A stretch of DNA of 64,000 nt from the NCBI GenBank assembly GCA_902167985.1, contig CABHNZ010000001.1, positions 1 through 64,000 on the forward strand, written 5' to 3'. Below are positions 38,053 through 47,196 of this stretch, in pieces (within the stretch, counting starts at the first letter, position 1; every line of letters starts with the position of its first letter). Below the pieces are notes generated by a model. That model worked only from the letters and a program-made list of their open reading frames with translations. It did not search any database and was not told where the DNA came from. The DNA comes from Shinella sp. UYSO24. Its GTDB lineage: Bacteria; Pseudomonadota; Alphaproteobacteria; Rhizobiales; Rhizobiaceae. The position numbers and the translations under genes are program-made.

Positions 38053-38519
38053 GCAGAAGCCGGCGCACCACCTGTGTCGACCGGCTTTTCACCGCTTTCG
38101 GCGGTCAGGTAGTTGTCGAGCAGCCAGAGTGAGACTTCGGCTGCTTCCTGCTCGTTCTTGAAGACGAAGGTGCCGCTTTGGGTTGGCGAGTCAAAAAACT
38201 CGGCGGCAAAACCTTTCGAATCTGCAAGCGGCGTGATGCGTGCGCGGCCGGGCTCGATCAAGTGGCAGGCATTGTGATGCCTGTGGGCACGCATGATGCC
38301 TGCCTTGCCGTCATGCAGGCGCACAAAGATCGCCTTGCCATCAGCGGTCGAGCGCAGGCTGCGGATTGCTTCGCCCGGAAACGCCTTGCCGAACTCGACG
38401 ATCGCGAGCCCCAGATCGTTATCGCCCTCCTCGCCGTTCAGCTTCGCCATGCGCGTCGCATAATAGGCAAGCCCGAGGGCGAGCGCAAAAAAAATGCTCC
38501 AGACGATAACAGGGCTCAT
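38046..38519 (-). CDS. Membrane-anchored hypothetical protein, 157 aa
   Basis: An N-terminal membrane segment ([22 protein letters not shown], about 4-25) anchors a soluble domain with [40 protein letters not shown] and [20 protein letters not shown]. The pattern resembles a small beta-rich domain with a His/Cys patch (HRHHNACH), but I do not recognise the family. It converges on trmFO with a 7-bp overlap of the coding ends. The start at MSPVIVW (38519) is taken because it precedes the membrane segment directly. Confidence 0.65.
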   Translation of the reverse strand: MSPVIVWSIFFALALGLAYYATRMAKLNGEEGDNDLGLAIVEFGKAFPGEAIRSLRSTADGKAIFVRLHDGKAGIMRAHRHHNACHLIEPGRARITPLADSKGFAAEFFDSPTQSGTFVFKNEQEAAEVSLWLLDNYLTAESGEKPVDTGGAPASAH

Positions 38520-38646
38520 CCTAATTCCTCTCCAGGCCGGACCGGCCTGACGCACCGCTACTTGACAGGTTCTAGCGGGCACTCCCGCGCCTAGCTCTTA
38601 GCCGACGAAGCTTGTGCGAATTTGACGCCTGACAGATAAGATAGGG

Positions 38647-39511
38647 TCAGAAACGGCGCAGGAAAGCGGCCTTCATCATCTGCAACTGCCGACGCCACTG
38701 GGGTAAGAGAAGCTTGCCATCAAGTGCCGCGGCACCATTTCGGCTGGCCTTTGAAAGGACCGGGCCTGCGAGTGCTGCAGGAAGATAGGCGCCGATGAGA
38801 CCGCTCGGAACGGCACCTGCCGCACGCGCCTTCGACAAATGATCGAGACCGAGACCGGCCAGTGCCTCGATAGCGGCCGATCGCTGCCCGTTTTCTCTCC
38901 GGCGAGAAAGCCTCGCGGTCGAGGCCTGTGGCCGACAGGATGTCCTGCGGCAGAAACATCTGGCCGCGCCGAACATGGATCGGCAGGAGCAGAAGGAAAC
39001 CGGCAATCGCCTGGGCGACACCCGCATGACCGGCCCTGTCTGCCGAAGCGGAGGCCTGTTCAGGCGCTAGGATGAGGCTCGCAAGCTGGATCAGCGCCGA
39101 GGCGGTTTCACCCGCATAGCCTTCGAGTGCCCCGCGATCCGGCAAAGGGTCATCATAGAGATCGAAGACGCGGGCATCGATCATGTCCATGAAGGTCTGG
39201 CGCGGCAGACGATAGGTCTCGATGGTCGAGAGAAGCTCTTCGGCGACGGGATTGCCTTCACCGCTGGCATTGCCTTCCAGAAGATCGCGCCACCATTGCA
39301 GGCGGATCTCGCCCGGCAGTGGTTCGCGCACGAGATCACGGATGCGGGCGATCTCGGCATTGAAGGCATAGAGGGCGGCCAAGGCGCCGCGCTTGTCTTC
39401 CGGCGAGAGAAGGCAGGCGAGATAGCGGTCGCGATCGGTATCGCGCAACATCGCAAGGCAGGCGCCTGCCCGGTCCTGATCGCCGGAAATGGAAGAGGAA
39501 AACGAAGTCAT
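38647..39511 (-). CDS. Squalene/phytoene-synthase-like protein, NDUFAF6 homologue (frameshifted)
   Basis: This isoprenyl-synthase-fold protein of about 287 residues includes RDRYLACLLSPEDKRGALAALYAFNAEIARIR, QWWRDLLEG and LYDDPLPDRGALEGYAGETASALIQLA. The frame is lost near 38900 and the end continues as AAIEALAGLGLDHLSKARAA and LPQWRRQLQMMKAAFLRRF, stopping at 38647. In mitochondria the homologue NDUFAF6 is a complex I assembly factor. True squalene synthases keep two DxxxD motifs, and only partial ones are visible here. Its ATG overlaps the stop of the NDUFAF3-like gene (ATGA). Confidence 0.75.
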
Positions 39512-39900
39512 TGTTCGACGGCAACCAGTGCGGCCGCGACCGCACGCTCCTCGACGAGCATGATATTGTAGGTGCGAACGGCTGCACCGGTATTCATCGG
39601 ATCGGCGGAAATGCCTGCGGCGCGGAGGGCGGCCTTCAATTCGGCCGGCAGGGGCCGCATGTTGTCACCGGTGCCGACCAGCAGCACTTCGATCCCCTGG
39701 GCCTCCGCAATGACGCGGGCAAAGGCCTCGGCGTTCAGTGGATCACCGGCGGAAAAATCCCAACCGTAAATGCCGGAGGGCAGAAGAAGAAGCGAGCCGC
39801 GATGCGACATGTCGGCGAAGCGAAAGCCGCCATTCCCATAGGCATCGATCGGTGCCTTGCCGGGAAAATGCTGTTCGCGGATTTCGATGCCCCTGGCCAT
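39508..39900 (-). CDS. Mth938-domain (DUF498) protein, NDUFAF3 homologue
   Basis: The product of about 130 residues reads ARGIEIREQHFPGKAPIDAYGNGGFRFADM, SLLLLPSGIYGWD, then EVLLVGTGDNMRPLPAELKAAL and YNIMLVEERAVAAALVAVE. This is the Mth938-like fold of NDUFAF3, a mitochondrial complex I assembly factor whose bacterial relatives usually sit next to sec genes. ATG 39900 gives the family start, while an earlier Met (39951) adds non-conserved residues. It is coupled by ATGA to the NDUFAF6-like gene and lies 98 bp after yajC, behind a terminator. Confidence 0.85.
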   Translation of the reverse strand: MARGIEIREQHFPGKAPIDAYGNGGFRFADMSHRGSLLLLPSGIYGWDFSAGDPLNAEAFARVIAEAQGIEVLLVGTGDNMRPLPAELKAALRAAGISADPMNTGAAVRTYNIMLVEERAVAAALVAVEQ

Positions 39901-39944
39901 GGCAGGCCTTCTCCCCATGGAATCCGGGCCGAAAATCAGGCCCC

Positions 39945-39975
39945 AAAACAAAGCAGGGCGGCCTGAAGCCGCCCT
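39945..39975 (-). terminator. Terminator of yajC
   Basis: AGGGCGGC and GCCGCCCT pair around five bases. On the minus strand the hairpin is followed by TGCTTTGTTTT. It separates yajC from the NDUFAF3-like gene. Confidence 0.7.
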
Positions 39976-39997
39976 CGCCCATCCGTTGAAACGGACG

Positions 39998-40354
39998 TTA
40001 CTTCGTGGCGGCTTCGGTCTTGACCGGCTCGCCCTTGACGCGGACTTCTGCCACGTAGGAGCGCACGACGCGGATCTTCACGCCTTCGGCGATCTCGACT
40101 TCCAGTTCGTTGTCGTCGATCACCTTGCTCACCTTGCCGGTGATGCCGCCGCCGAGAACGACCTGATCGCCGCGACGGATGTTCGTCAGCGTCTCCTGAC
40201 GCTTCTTCGCCTGGTTGCGCTGAGGGCGGATGAGGAAGAAGTACCAGACCACCATCAGGGGGGCGAAAAGAAGCACCATCTGCAGGATGGAATCCGTGCT
40301 GGAGGCGGCGGGTGCGGCGCCGGTCGCCTGGGCGAACGCGTCGGTAATGAACAT
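39998..40354 (-). CDS. yajC: Preprotein translocase subunit YajC
   Basis: This 118-residue Sec accessory protein has one membrane segment (MVLLFAPLMVVWYFFLIRPQ, about 27-46) ending in the diagnostic IRPQRNQAKK. The cytosolic part is ETLTNIRRGDQVVLGGGITGKVSKVIDD. YajC associates with SecD-SecF, yet no secDF follows here: the next gene is NDUFAF3-like and a terminator intervenes. It is divergent from the DUF815 ATPase with about 215 bp between. Confidence 0.95.
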   Translation of the reverse strand: MFITDAFAQATGAAPAASSTDSILQMVLLFAPLMVVWYFFLIRPQRNQAKKRQETLTNIRRGDQVVLGGGITGKVSKVIDDNELEVEIAEGVKIRVVRSYVAEVRVKGEPVKTEAATK

Positions 40355-40569
40355 CGAGAACTCCTAATATCGTCGGAGACCCCGGGCCCCCGTTATAAGC
40401 CGCCGGACTATAGTTGTGATGGGTCGGAATGCAACAGAGGCGCGCCACAAACACGCCTCAAAGCGTACCAAATCCACGGTCCTGCGACTTTTGACACGCA
40501 CGAAGCCGTGATACCGCAGGCATTCATCGCCAACATTCATCACTCGGCAGGCCCACACCGGAGAATAGC

Positions 40570-41442
40570 ATGACGCAAGACCTTACTCCTCTTCTGCTTG
40601 CGGAAGTCCGCCGCCTCGCGGACGCGATCGAGCGGCTTGCCGGCCCCGCCCCCGCGATCAACGACTGGGACGCGGCCGACTGTTTCGTCTGGGTGCCGGC
40701 CAACCAGTATCTGTCGCCCGTACCTAGACCCAACCGCGTGGCACTGACGCTGATCCGTGGCGTCGATCATGTGCGTGACATTCTGCACGAAAACACGCTG
40801 CGTTTCGCAGAAGGCTTTGCGGCCAACAATGTCCTCCTCTGGGGTGCGCGCGGCATGGGCAAGTCGTCACTGGTGAAGGCCGTGCATGAGGATGTGCGGC
40901 GTGCAAGCGGCGTGGCCGTGAAGCTGATCGAGGTTCACCGCGAGGATATTGCCTCGCTGCCGGCGCTTCTCGACCTCCTGAAATCCTCGGGCCAGCTGGC
41001 CATCGTCTTCTGCGACGATCTTTCCTTCGACCATGACGACACGGCCTATAAGTCGCTGAAGGCGGCGCTCGATGGCGGTATCGAAGGTCGACCGGACAAT
41101 GTGCTTTTCTATGCCACCTCCAACCGCCGGCATCTTCTGCCGCGCACCATGATGGAGAACGAGCAGTCGACGGCGATCAATCCATCGGAGGCTGTCGAGG
41201 AGAAGGTGTCGCTCTCCGATCGCTTCGGCCTGTGGCTCGGCTTCCACAAATGCGGCCAGGAGGACTACCTGACGATGATCGACGGGTATGCCGAGCATTT
41301 CGATCTCGGGCTCGATCGCGAGACGTTGCATCGGGAAGCACTGGAATGGGCAACGACGCGCGGCGGCCGTTCCGGCCGTGTGGCGTGGCAGTATATCCAG
41401 GATCTGGCAGGCCGGCTGCGCAAGCGGCTCGATCGGGATTGA
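40570..41442 (+). CDS. DUF815-family AAA+ ATPase
   Basis: Of 290 residues, the N-terminal part (about 1-85) includes AADCFVWVPANQYLSPVPRP, then Walker A LLWGARGMGKSSLVKAVHED (about 90-109), Walker B QLAIVFCDDLSF near 150, and sensor NVLFYATSNRRHLLPR. LSDRFGLWLGFHKCGQEDYL carries the arginine region near 230. DUF815 ATPases are widespread and essential in some screens, but their substrate is unknown. The start is MTQDLTPLLL at 40570. An 81-residue gene follows after 7 bp and then a strong terminator. Confidence 0.85.
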   Translation: MTQDLTPLLLAEVRRLADAIERLAGPAPAINDWDAADCFVWVPANQYLSPVPRPNRVALTLIRGVDHVRDILHENTLRFAEGFAANNVLLWGARGMGKSSLVKAVHEDVRRASGVAVKLIEVHREDIASLPALLDLLKSSGQLAIVFCDDLSFDHDDTAYKSLKAALDGGIEGRPDNVLFYATSNRRHLLPRTMMENEQSTAINPSEAVEEKVSLSDRFGLWLGFHKCGQEDYLTMIDGYAEHFDLGLDRETLHREALEWATTRGGRSGRVAWQYIQDLAGRLRKRLDRD

Positions 41443-41449
41443 CCAGCCC

Positions 41450-41695
41450 ATGACGCTTGGCGAACTCATCCGCCAACATCGCGAGACGATTGCCGATGAG
41501 GCCGTCGGCATCCGCCGCAGCTGGGAAGAAACCTATCGCTATGCCCTGCGGCACTATCCGGAAGGCACAGCGCTTGATGATTTCGACCTCGATGATCTCG
41601 GTGCGAGGCTGATCGCCGAGGGTGTCAACGCTGCCTTTGCGGATGGATATATCAAACGCTGGCGGATGCTGATCGCAATGGCGAACCAGACGTAA
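41450..41695 (+). CDS. Small hypothetical protein, 81 aa, paired with the DUF815 ATPase
   Basis: MTLGELIRQHRETIADEAVG, then a helical stretch RRSWEETYRYALRHYPEG, then LDDFDLDDLGARLIAEGVNA and GYIKRWRMLIAMANQT. Four predicted helices recall the core-binding (SAM-like) domain of tyrosine recombinases, but no catalytic domain follows, so it may be a stand-alone DNA-binding or adaptor domain. It starts 7 bp after the ATPase stop and the unit ends in a terminator 46 bp later, making a two-gene operon likely. Confidence 0.6.
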   Translation: MTLGELIRQHRETIADEAVGIRRSWEETYRYALRHYPEGTALDDFDLDDLGARLIAEGVNAAFADGYIKRWRMLIAMANQT

Positions 41696-41741
41696 CCGCA
41701 AATCTCCAGCATGTGGCCCGTGCTTTTGAGCCCCAGACATG

Positions 41742-41772
41742 AAAAGGCCCGGCATCTGATGCCGGGCCTTTT
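41742..41772. terminator. Bidirectional terminator
   Basis: AAAAGGCCCGGCAT and ATGCCGGGCCTTTT form a perfect 14-bp stem with a CTG loop, flanked by A/T runs on both strands. It serves the DUF815 operon and the convergent M23 gene. Confidence 0.9.
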
Positions 41773-41801
41773 CACTATCCCCCTTGAGAACGCACTACAC
41801 T

Positions 41802-43496
41802 CTATTCAAGGTAGGTAACGGGATTGACCGGGGTCGCATCCTTGCGGACCTCGAAATGGACCTGCGGACGGGTCGCGTCACCGCTCATGCCGGAGAGAGC
41901 GACCGTCTGGCCGCGCGTAACCTTCTGGCCGCGCGTAACGTTGATGCTTTCCGCATGGCCGTAGACCGTGACGCGGCCGTCGTCGTGGCGGACGAGAACG
42001 GTGTTGCCGAGCTGCTTCAGGCCGTTGCCGGCATAGATGACGACGCCGTTTTCAGCGGCCTTGATCGGCGTGCCTTCCGGAACCGAGATATCGATACCGT
42101 CGTTGCGGCTGCCGTTGACGTTGGCGCCGTAGCCGGCGATGACCGCGCCGCTGACAGGCCAGCGATATTTGCCGATGCCGGTGGACTGGGGAGCGGCGCT
42201 GTTGTCACCCTTCTTCTCGACCTCGGTCAGCGATGCCGTCTGAGCGGCCGGCTTGGCCGATGCCGGAGCCGATACGGGCTGCGCTGCGGGGGCAGCGGCG
42301 ACCTTCGGCGCAGCGGCCGCGACCGGTGCCGGCTGAGCGGCGGGACGGGCCGGAATGGAAGCGGTCTCGGTCTCGTCCTGTTCCTGGATCGAGTGATTGA
42401 CCTTGAGGGCCTGACCGACGCGGACATGACCGGTGGAGAGGCCGTTTGCGGCCTTCAACTGGTCGATCGGCGTGCCGGTGGCATGGGCGATCTTGGCAAG
42501 CGTATCGCCCGGCTTGACCACATAGCTTCCGCCCATCGGCTTGCCGCCGGCCGGCATGACCTTGGCAGGTTCGGCCATGCCCTTGTCTCGCGACGGGGTC
42601 GGCAGGACGGCGACCTTCTGCTCGGGCTCGCGACCCGGCATCGGTGCCTTGTTATGCAGGTCGATATCGGCGGACGCAGTCTTTGCCGAATTCGGCGCGG
42701 TGCCGAAGGTCGGGATGATGACCTGCTGGCCGGCTGCGATCGAGCCGCCATTGGCCTTCAGGATCTCGCGCTCCGGAACGCCGTAGCGGTTGGCAAGCGT
42801 CGTTGCGGTCTCACCCGGACGGAGCGTCACGCGCGGTGCATTGACCGTAGACCAGCCGGACATCTGGCGCGGCGTCGAACCGGTGACGACATTGTCGCCA
42901 CGGGCGGGCGAACGCGCCGGGGCAGCCAGTGCAGGAGCTGCGGCCTGACGGCCAGGGAATGGCTGCGCCATGGCTTCCTGGCGGGTTGCAGGATCATGGT
43001 TCACAGGAGCCGATGCGACATTTCGGCGAGCGGACGAAGCCGACGGCGGAGCCAATTCTTGACGCTGAACGGCGACCGGCTCTACTGCCGAACGGGCCGG
43101 AGAGGAGTAGCTGCCGCCATTGCTGACCGGGTAAGGCTGAGCCATTGCCGACTGACGGCTGTTATAGCCACCGTTATTGTAACCGGCGTTATAGCCGCCA
43201 TTGTTATAGCCACCATTCGAGGAGGCCATGGCAGGCTGCGAACTACCGAGATCATCCCGCGGGATAGGCGGCTGGCCGTATGCACCACCACCCTGCCGCT
43301 GCGGGATCGAGGCAGTCGACATATTGTCCGTTTTGGAGAACAGACCGGAAAAGCGCGACGCGTCCGAGCTGCAGCTTGTCGCGGCACTTGCAAGAAGCGC
43401 GGCTGCCGCAAACTTGACAACCGAAACACCGACTTTCGAAGAACTCTTGGCACCCATAACTCGACCCACACGTAACGCAACCTTCATGCGAACCAT
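41802..43496 (-). CDS. LysM/M23-type lipoprotein, NlpD/DipM-like
   Basis: The product is about 550 residues. A lipoprotein signal FAAAALLASAATSC anchors it. A low-complexity Asn/Gly/Tyr stretch (NGGYNNGGYNAGYNNGGYN) follows. Two LysM domains (VTLRPGETATTLANRYGVPE near 215; YVVKPGDTLAKIAHATGTP near 315) bind peptidoglycan. The C-terminal LytM fold (about 445-560) reads GSRNDGIDISVPEGTPI and QVHFEVRK. The first zinc His of active M23 peptidases is Asn here and HLH is QVH, so it is probably an amidase activator. Possible starts are 43496, 43487 and 43457. Confidence 0.88.
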   Translation of the reverse strand: MVRMKVALRVGRVMGAKSSSKVGVSVVKFAAAALLASAATSCSSDASRFSGLFSKTDNMSTASIPQRQGGGAYGQPPIPRDDLGSSQPAMASSNGGYNNGGYNAGYNNGGYNSRQSAMAQPYPVSNGGSYSSPARSAVEPVAVQRQELAPPSASSARRNVASAPVNHDPATRQEAMAQPFPGRQAAAPALAAPARSPARGDNVVTGSTPRQMSGWSTVNAPRVTLRPGETATTLANRYGVPEREILKANGGSIAAGQQVIIPTFGTAPNSAKTASADIDLHNKAPMPGREPEQKVAVLPTPSRDKGMAEPAKVMPAGGKPMGGSYVVKPGDTLAKIAHATGTPIDQLKAANGLSTGHVRVGQALKVNHSIQEQDETETASIPARPAAQPAPVAAAAPKVAAAPAAQPVSAPASAKPAAQTASLTEVEKKGDNSAAPQSTGIGKYRWPVSGAVIAGYGANVNGSRNDGIDISVPEGTPIKAAENGVVIYAGNGLKQLGNTVLVRHDDGRVTVYGHAESINVTRGQKVTRGQTVALSGMSGDATRPQVHFEVRKDATPVNPVTYLE

Positions 43497-43614
43497 TAAA
43501 GCGCGTTAGTCTTACCGGCGGGTTAAAGCCCGGCAAAGTCAGTGGATTTTTTGTCAAATTGATAACCATGACAGGGGGCCGTCATGGGGTGCCCGCAGGC
43601 TTGGGGATAGCCCG

Positions 43615-44254
43615 TCAGAGCGCTGCCGCGATATGCGGAACCAGCGGCAAATAAGGCACTTTGAAGAGATCCTCGCGCTCGAAGCGGCTGCCGGTCTTGG
43701 TGAGACGGGTCATCATGCAGGTGTCGTCTTCCTGCATCAGCGGCGCGATCATCGATCCGCCATGGGTCAACTGTTCGGCATAGAATCGCGGCAGGGTGGT
43801 AAAGGCGCCGGTGACGAAAATGCGGTCGAACGTGCCCTCGCCCGAAATGCCGTTCATGCCGTCGAACTGGCGGATGATGACATTGCGCAGGTTGAGCGAA
43901 TCGATGCGCTCCTGAGCGCCAGCGACCAGCGTGCGATAGCGTTCGACAGTCAGCACCCGTTCGGCGATCCTTGCCATCACAGCTGCGGTGAAGCCGCTGC
44001 CGGTACCGATTTCAAGGACGCGGTGGCCGGGCTTGACCTGAAGACGGTGGAGAAGACGCACCGTCAGGTCGCCCCTTCCATGAAGGAGCCGCAGTCGAGC
44101 GGGATGGTCCGGCTCGAATAGGCGTCGTCGGCAAACTGTGCCGGCACGAATTGCGAGCGCGGCGTCTGCTCCACGGCAGTCAGGAGTCGAGATCGGAAAT
44201 CCCCTCCGACCGGAGGCGCAACACGAGGGCTGCGAAGCCCTCCTTCTCGACCAT
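43615..44254 (-). CDS. pcm: Protein-L-isoaspartate O-methyltransferase (two frameshifts)
   Basis: Pcm methylates isoaspartyl residues in damaged proteins, using AdoMet. The N-terminal piece reads LLTAVEQTPRSQFVPAQFAD and IPLDCGSFMEGA, and the C-terminal piece LQVKPGHRVLEIGTGSGFTA (AdoMet motif I) and MNGISGEGTFDRIFVTGAF. They are joined by one missing C near 44070, and the start joins through another near 44184. The start could be ATG 44254 or the TTG at 44266 that overlaps the surE stop (TTGA). It follows surE directly, as in many proteobacteria. Confidence 0.9.
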
Positions 44255-44262
44255 GCCTGATT

Positions 44263-45035
44263 TCAACCCCTGAACTCCGAACCCAAAGCAGCTGCAACGC
44301 GATCCTGAACCGAATAATCGGTCAGGTCCAGTTTCAGCGGGGTTACCGAAATGCGGTTTTCCTTCAGCGCCTCGATATCGGTGCCGCCAAGCAGCCGCCC
44401 GTTGCGCTCGCCGAATCGCAGCCAGTAGTAAGGCTTGCCGCGGCCGTCATGACGGGCATCGACGCTCAGCATGAAATCGGTCTTGCCCTGGGCGGTGACG
44501 GCAACCTCTTCCTGACGTCCTCGATCTCGCAATTGGGGAAGTTGACGTTGAGGAACGTGCCGGCCGGCAGATCGACCGTCATCAGCTTCCTGACGACCTC
44601 CGGAGCGAATTTCTCCGCTACATGCCATGGAGCGTAACGGCCGTTGTCGCGGCGGATGCCCTGGCTGAGCGCAATCGAGCGGATGCCCTGAAGCGTGCCT
44701 TCGATGGCGGCCGCAATCGTGCCGGAATAGGTGACGTCATCGGCGGTGTTGGCGCCGTCATTGATGCCGGAGAGGATGAGATCCGGCTTGCCGGGCAGAA
44801 CTTCCCGCACACCCATGACGACGCAATCGGTCGGCGTTCCGCTGAGAGCGAAGCGCTTCTCGTCCACCTGACGAAGCCGCAGGGGCTCGTACAGGGAAAC
44901 GGAATGGGCCTGGCCGCTCTGGTCGGTTTCCGGCGCGATCACCCAGACATCATCGGAGATGCTGCGGGCGACCCTTTCGAGGACAGCCAAGCCCTCGGCA
45001 TGGATGCCGTCGTCATTGGTGAGGAGAATTCGCAT
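44263..45035 (-). CDS. surE: 5'/3'-nucleotidase SurE (one frameshift)
   Basis: SurE is a stationary-phase survival phosphatase acting on nucleoside monophosphates. Motifs are [19 protein letters not shown] (metal-binding NDD), [50 protein letters not shown] and LNVNFPN. One base is missing near 44515, after which the protein continues [20 protein letters not shown] to the stop at 44263. The start at 45035 lies one base after the serS stop, so serS, surE, pcm form one operon. Confidence 0.93.
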
Positions 45036-45036
45036 A

Positions 45037-46320
45037 TCAGGTTGCACTTTCGATCTTGGTCAAACCGCCCATGTAGGGGAGAAGTGCATCCGGAATTGTG
45101 ACAGAACCGTCTTCGTTCAGGTAATTTTCCATGACCGCGATCAGGCAGCGACCAACGGCAACGCCCGAACCGTTCAGCGTGTGAACGAATTTCAGGTTCT
45201 TGTCGTCCTTGGTGCGGTAGCGGGCGTTCATGCGGCGGCCCTGGAAATCACCGCAGACCGAGACCGACGAGATTTCGCGGTAGGTATCCTGCCCCGGCAG
45301 CCAGACCTCGATGTCATAGGTCTTGCGCGCGCCAAAGCCCATGTCGCCGGTGCAGAGCGTCATGGTGCGGAAATGCAGGCCGAGGCGCTTCAGCACGTTT
45401 TCGGCGCATTCGACCATCCGCTCGTGCTCGGCAATCGAGTTTTCCTGATCGGTGATCGAGACGAGTTCGCATTTCCAGAACTGGTGCTGGCGCAGCATGC
45501 CGCGTGTGTCGCGACCGGCCGATCCGGCTTCCGAACGGAACGACGGGGTGAGTGCTGTAAAGCGCAACGGCAGCTTTTCGCCGTCCAGCACTTCGGCCGA
45601 GACGAGATTGGTGAGCGTGACTTCCGCCGTCGGGATCAGCCAGCGGCCATCCGTCGTCCGGAACAGGTCTTCGGCGAATTTCGGCAGCTGGCCGGTGCCG
45701 TACATGGCTTCATCGCGCACCATCAGCGGCGAGGACACTTCCGTGTAGCCGTGTTCGCTCGTGTGCATGTCGAGCATGAACTGGCCAAGCGCGCGCTCAA
45801 GGCGGGCGAGCTGGCTGGTCAGGACCGTGAAGCGGGCGCCCGAGAGCTTGGCGGCGCGTTCGAAATCCATGTAGCCGAGGGCTTCACCGATTTCGTAATG
45901 TTCCTTGGCCGTGTGGTTGAAGCGCGGCTTTTCGCCGACGACGCGCGTGACGACATTGTCATGCTCGTCCTTGCCGACCGGAACGTCATCAAGGGGGATA
46001 TTGGGGAGGCGCGAGAGAACGTCGTCGAGGGCGGCAACAGCCTCGCGCTCTTCCTGCTCGGCGGCAGGCATCGTGTCCTTGATCTCGGCCACTTCTGCCT
46101 TCAGCTTGTCGGCAAGCTCGGAATTCTTCTGGGCCATGGCCGCGCCGATCTCCTTGGAGGCGGCGTTGCGGCGCGACTGCATGTCCTGCAGCTTCTGGAT
46201 CACGGCGCGGCGCTTGTCGTCCAGCGCCACGAGGGTTGCAGCCATGGGCTCTGCACCGCGCTTTTTCAGCGCCGCATCCAGAGCCTCTTCGTTTTCACGG
46301 ATCCATTTGATATCGAGCAT
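45037..46320 (-). CDS. serS: Seryl-tRNA synthetase
   Basis: The class II synthetase of 427 residues has an N-terminal coiled-coil arm for tRNA-Ser (about 30-100), motif 2 [27 protein letters not shown] and motif 3 [34 protein letters not shown] is the standard start. The gene lies 60 bp downstream of tatC and one base before surE. Confidence 0.97.
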   Translation of the reverse strand: MLDIKWIRENEEALDAALKKRGAEPMAATLVALDDKRRAVIQKLQDMQSRRNAASKEIGAAMAQKNSELADKLKAEVAEIKDTMPAAEQEEREAVAALDDVLSRLPNIPLDDVPVGKDEHDNVVTRVVGEKPRFNHTAKEHYEIGEALGYMDFERAAKLSGARFTVLTSQLARLERALGQFMLDMHTSEHGYTEVSSPLMVRDEAMYGTGQLPKFAEDLFRTTDGRWLIPTAEVTLTNLVSAEVLDGEKLPLRFTALTPSFRSEAGSAGRDTRGMLRQHQFWKCELVSITDQENSIAEHERMVECAENVLKRLGLHFRTMTLCTGDMGFGARKTYDIEVWLPGQDTYREISSVSVCGDFQGRRMNARYRTKDDKNLKFVHTLNGSGVAVGRCLIAVMENYLNEDGSVTIPDALLPYMGGLTKIESAT

Positions 46321-46380
46321 CGTTCCTTAGCCTTCGAAGCGTGACACCGCTCGCCCGGCCAAGAGAAAGAAACTCCAGCC

Positions 46381-47196
46381 TTATTCAGTCTTTGCGACGT
46401 CCGATGAAGCCTCTTCCTCAGAGTCTTCCTGGCGCTTGCGCTCGACGAGTCGTGCGGCGTAGATGGAAATCTCGTAGAGAATGATGGTCGGCAGTGCAAG
46501 ACCGATCTGGGACATCGGATCCGGCGGCGTCAGCACGGCGGCGGCGATGAAGGCAAGAACGATGGCGAACTTGCGCTTTTCACGCAGCCAGGTGCTGGTG
46601 AGCAGGCCGACGCGAGCCAGAAGCGTGGTGACGACCGGCAGCTGGAAGACCAGACCGAAGGAAAGCACCAGCGTCATGATGAGGCTGAGATATTCCGAAA
46701 CCTTCGGCAGAAGCGAAATCGCCACATCGCCTTCCCCCGGGGCCTGCTGCATGGCGAGGAAGAACCACATCACCATCGGGCAGAAGAAGAAGTAGACGAG
46801 TGCCGCCCCCATCAGGAACAGGATCGGCGATGCCACCAGGAACGGCAGGAAGGCCGCGCGCTCGTTCTTGTAGAGACCGGGCGCGACGAACTTGTAGATC
46901 TGCGAGGCGATCATCGGAAAGGCGATGACCAGCGCGCCGAACATCGCGACCTTCACCTGGGTGAAGAAGAACTCCTGCGGCGCCGTGTAGATCAGCTCCG
47001 ATTTGCTCACGTCGAGATGCGCCCAGATCACCGCCCACTTGTAGGGGATGACCAGCAGGTTGAAGAGCTGCTTGGCGAAATAGAAGCAGACGAGGAAAGC
47101 GATGAAGAACGCGCCGATGGACCACATCAATCGCGTGCGCAGCTCCATCAGATGTTCGATGAGAGGCTGCGGCTTGTCGTTATAATCACCGCTCAT
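46381..47196 (-). CDS. tatC: Twin-arginine translocase subunit TatC
   Basis: TatC is the receptor for twin-arginine signal peptides in the inner membrane. The 271-residue product has six membrane segments. The N-terminal cytosolic motif is PLIEHLMELRTRLMWS (conserved Glu and the LRTRL box), and SQIYKFVAPGLYKNERAAFLPF is the conserved loop. The C-terminal tail is charged (RKRQEDSEEEASSD). The start overlaps tatB by four bases (ATGA). Confidence 0.97.
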   Translation of the reverse strand: MSGDYNDKPQPLIEHLMELRTRLMWSIGAFFIAFLVCFYFAKQLFNLLVIPYKWAVIWAHLDVSKSELIYTAPQEFFFTQVKVAMFGALVIAFPMIASQIYKFVAPGLYKNERAAFLPFLVASPILFLMGAALVYFFFCPMVMWFFLAMQQAPGEGDVAISLLPKVSEYLSLIMTLVLSFGLVFQLPVVTTLLARVGLLTSTWLREKRKFAIVLAFIAAAVLTPPDPMSQIGLALPTIILYEISIYAARLVERKRQEDSEEEASSDVAKTE

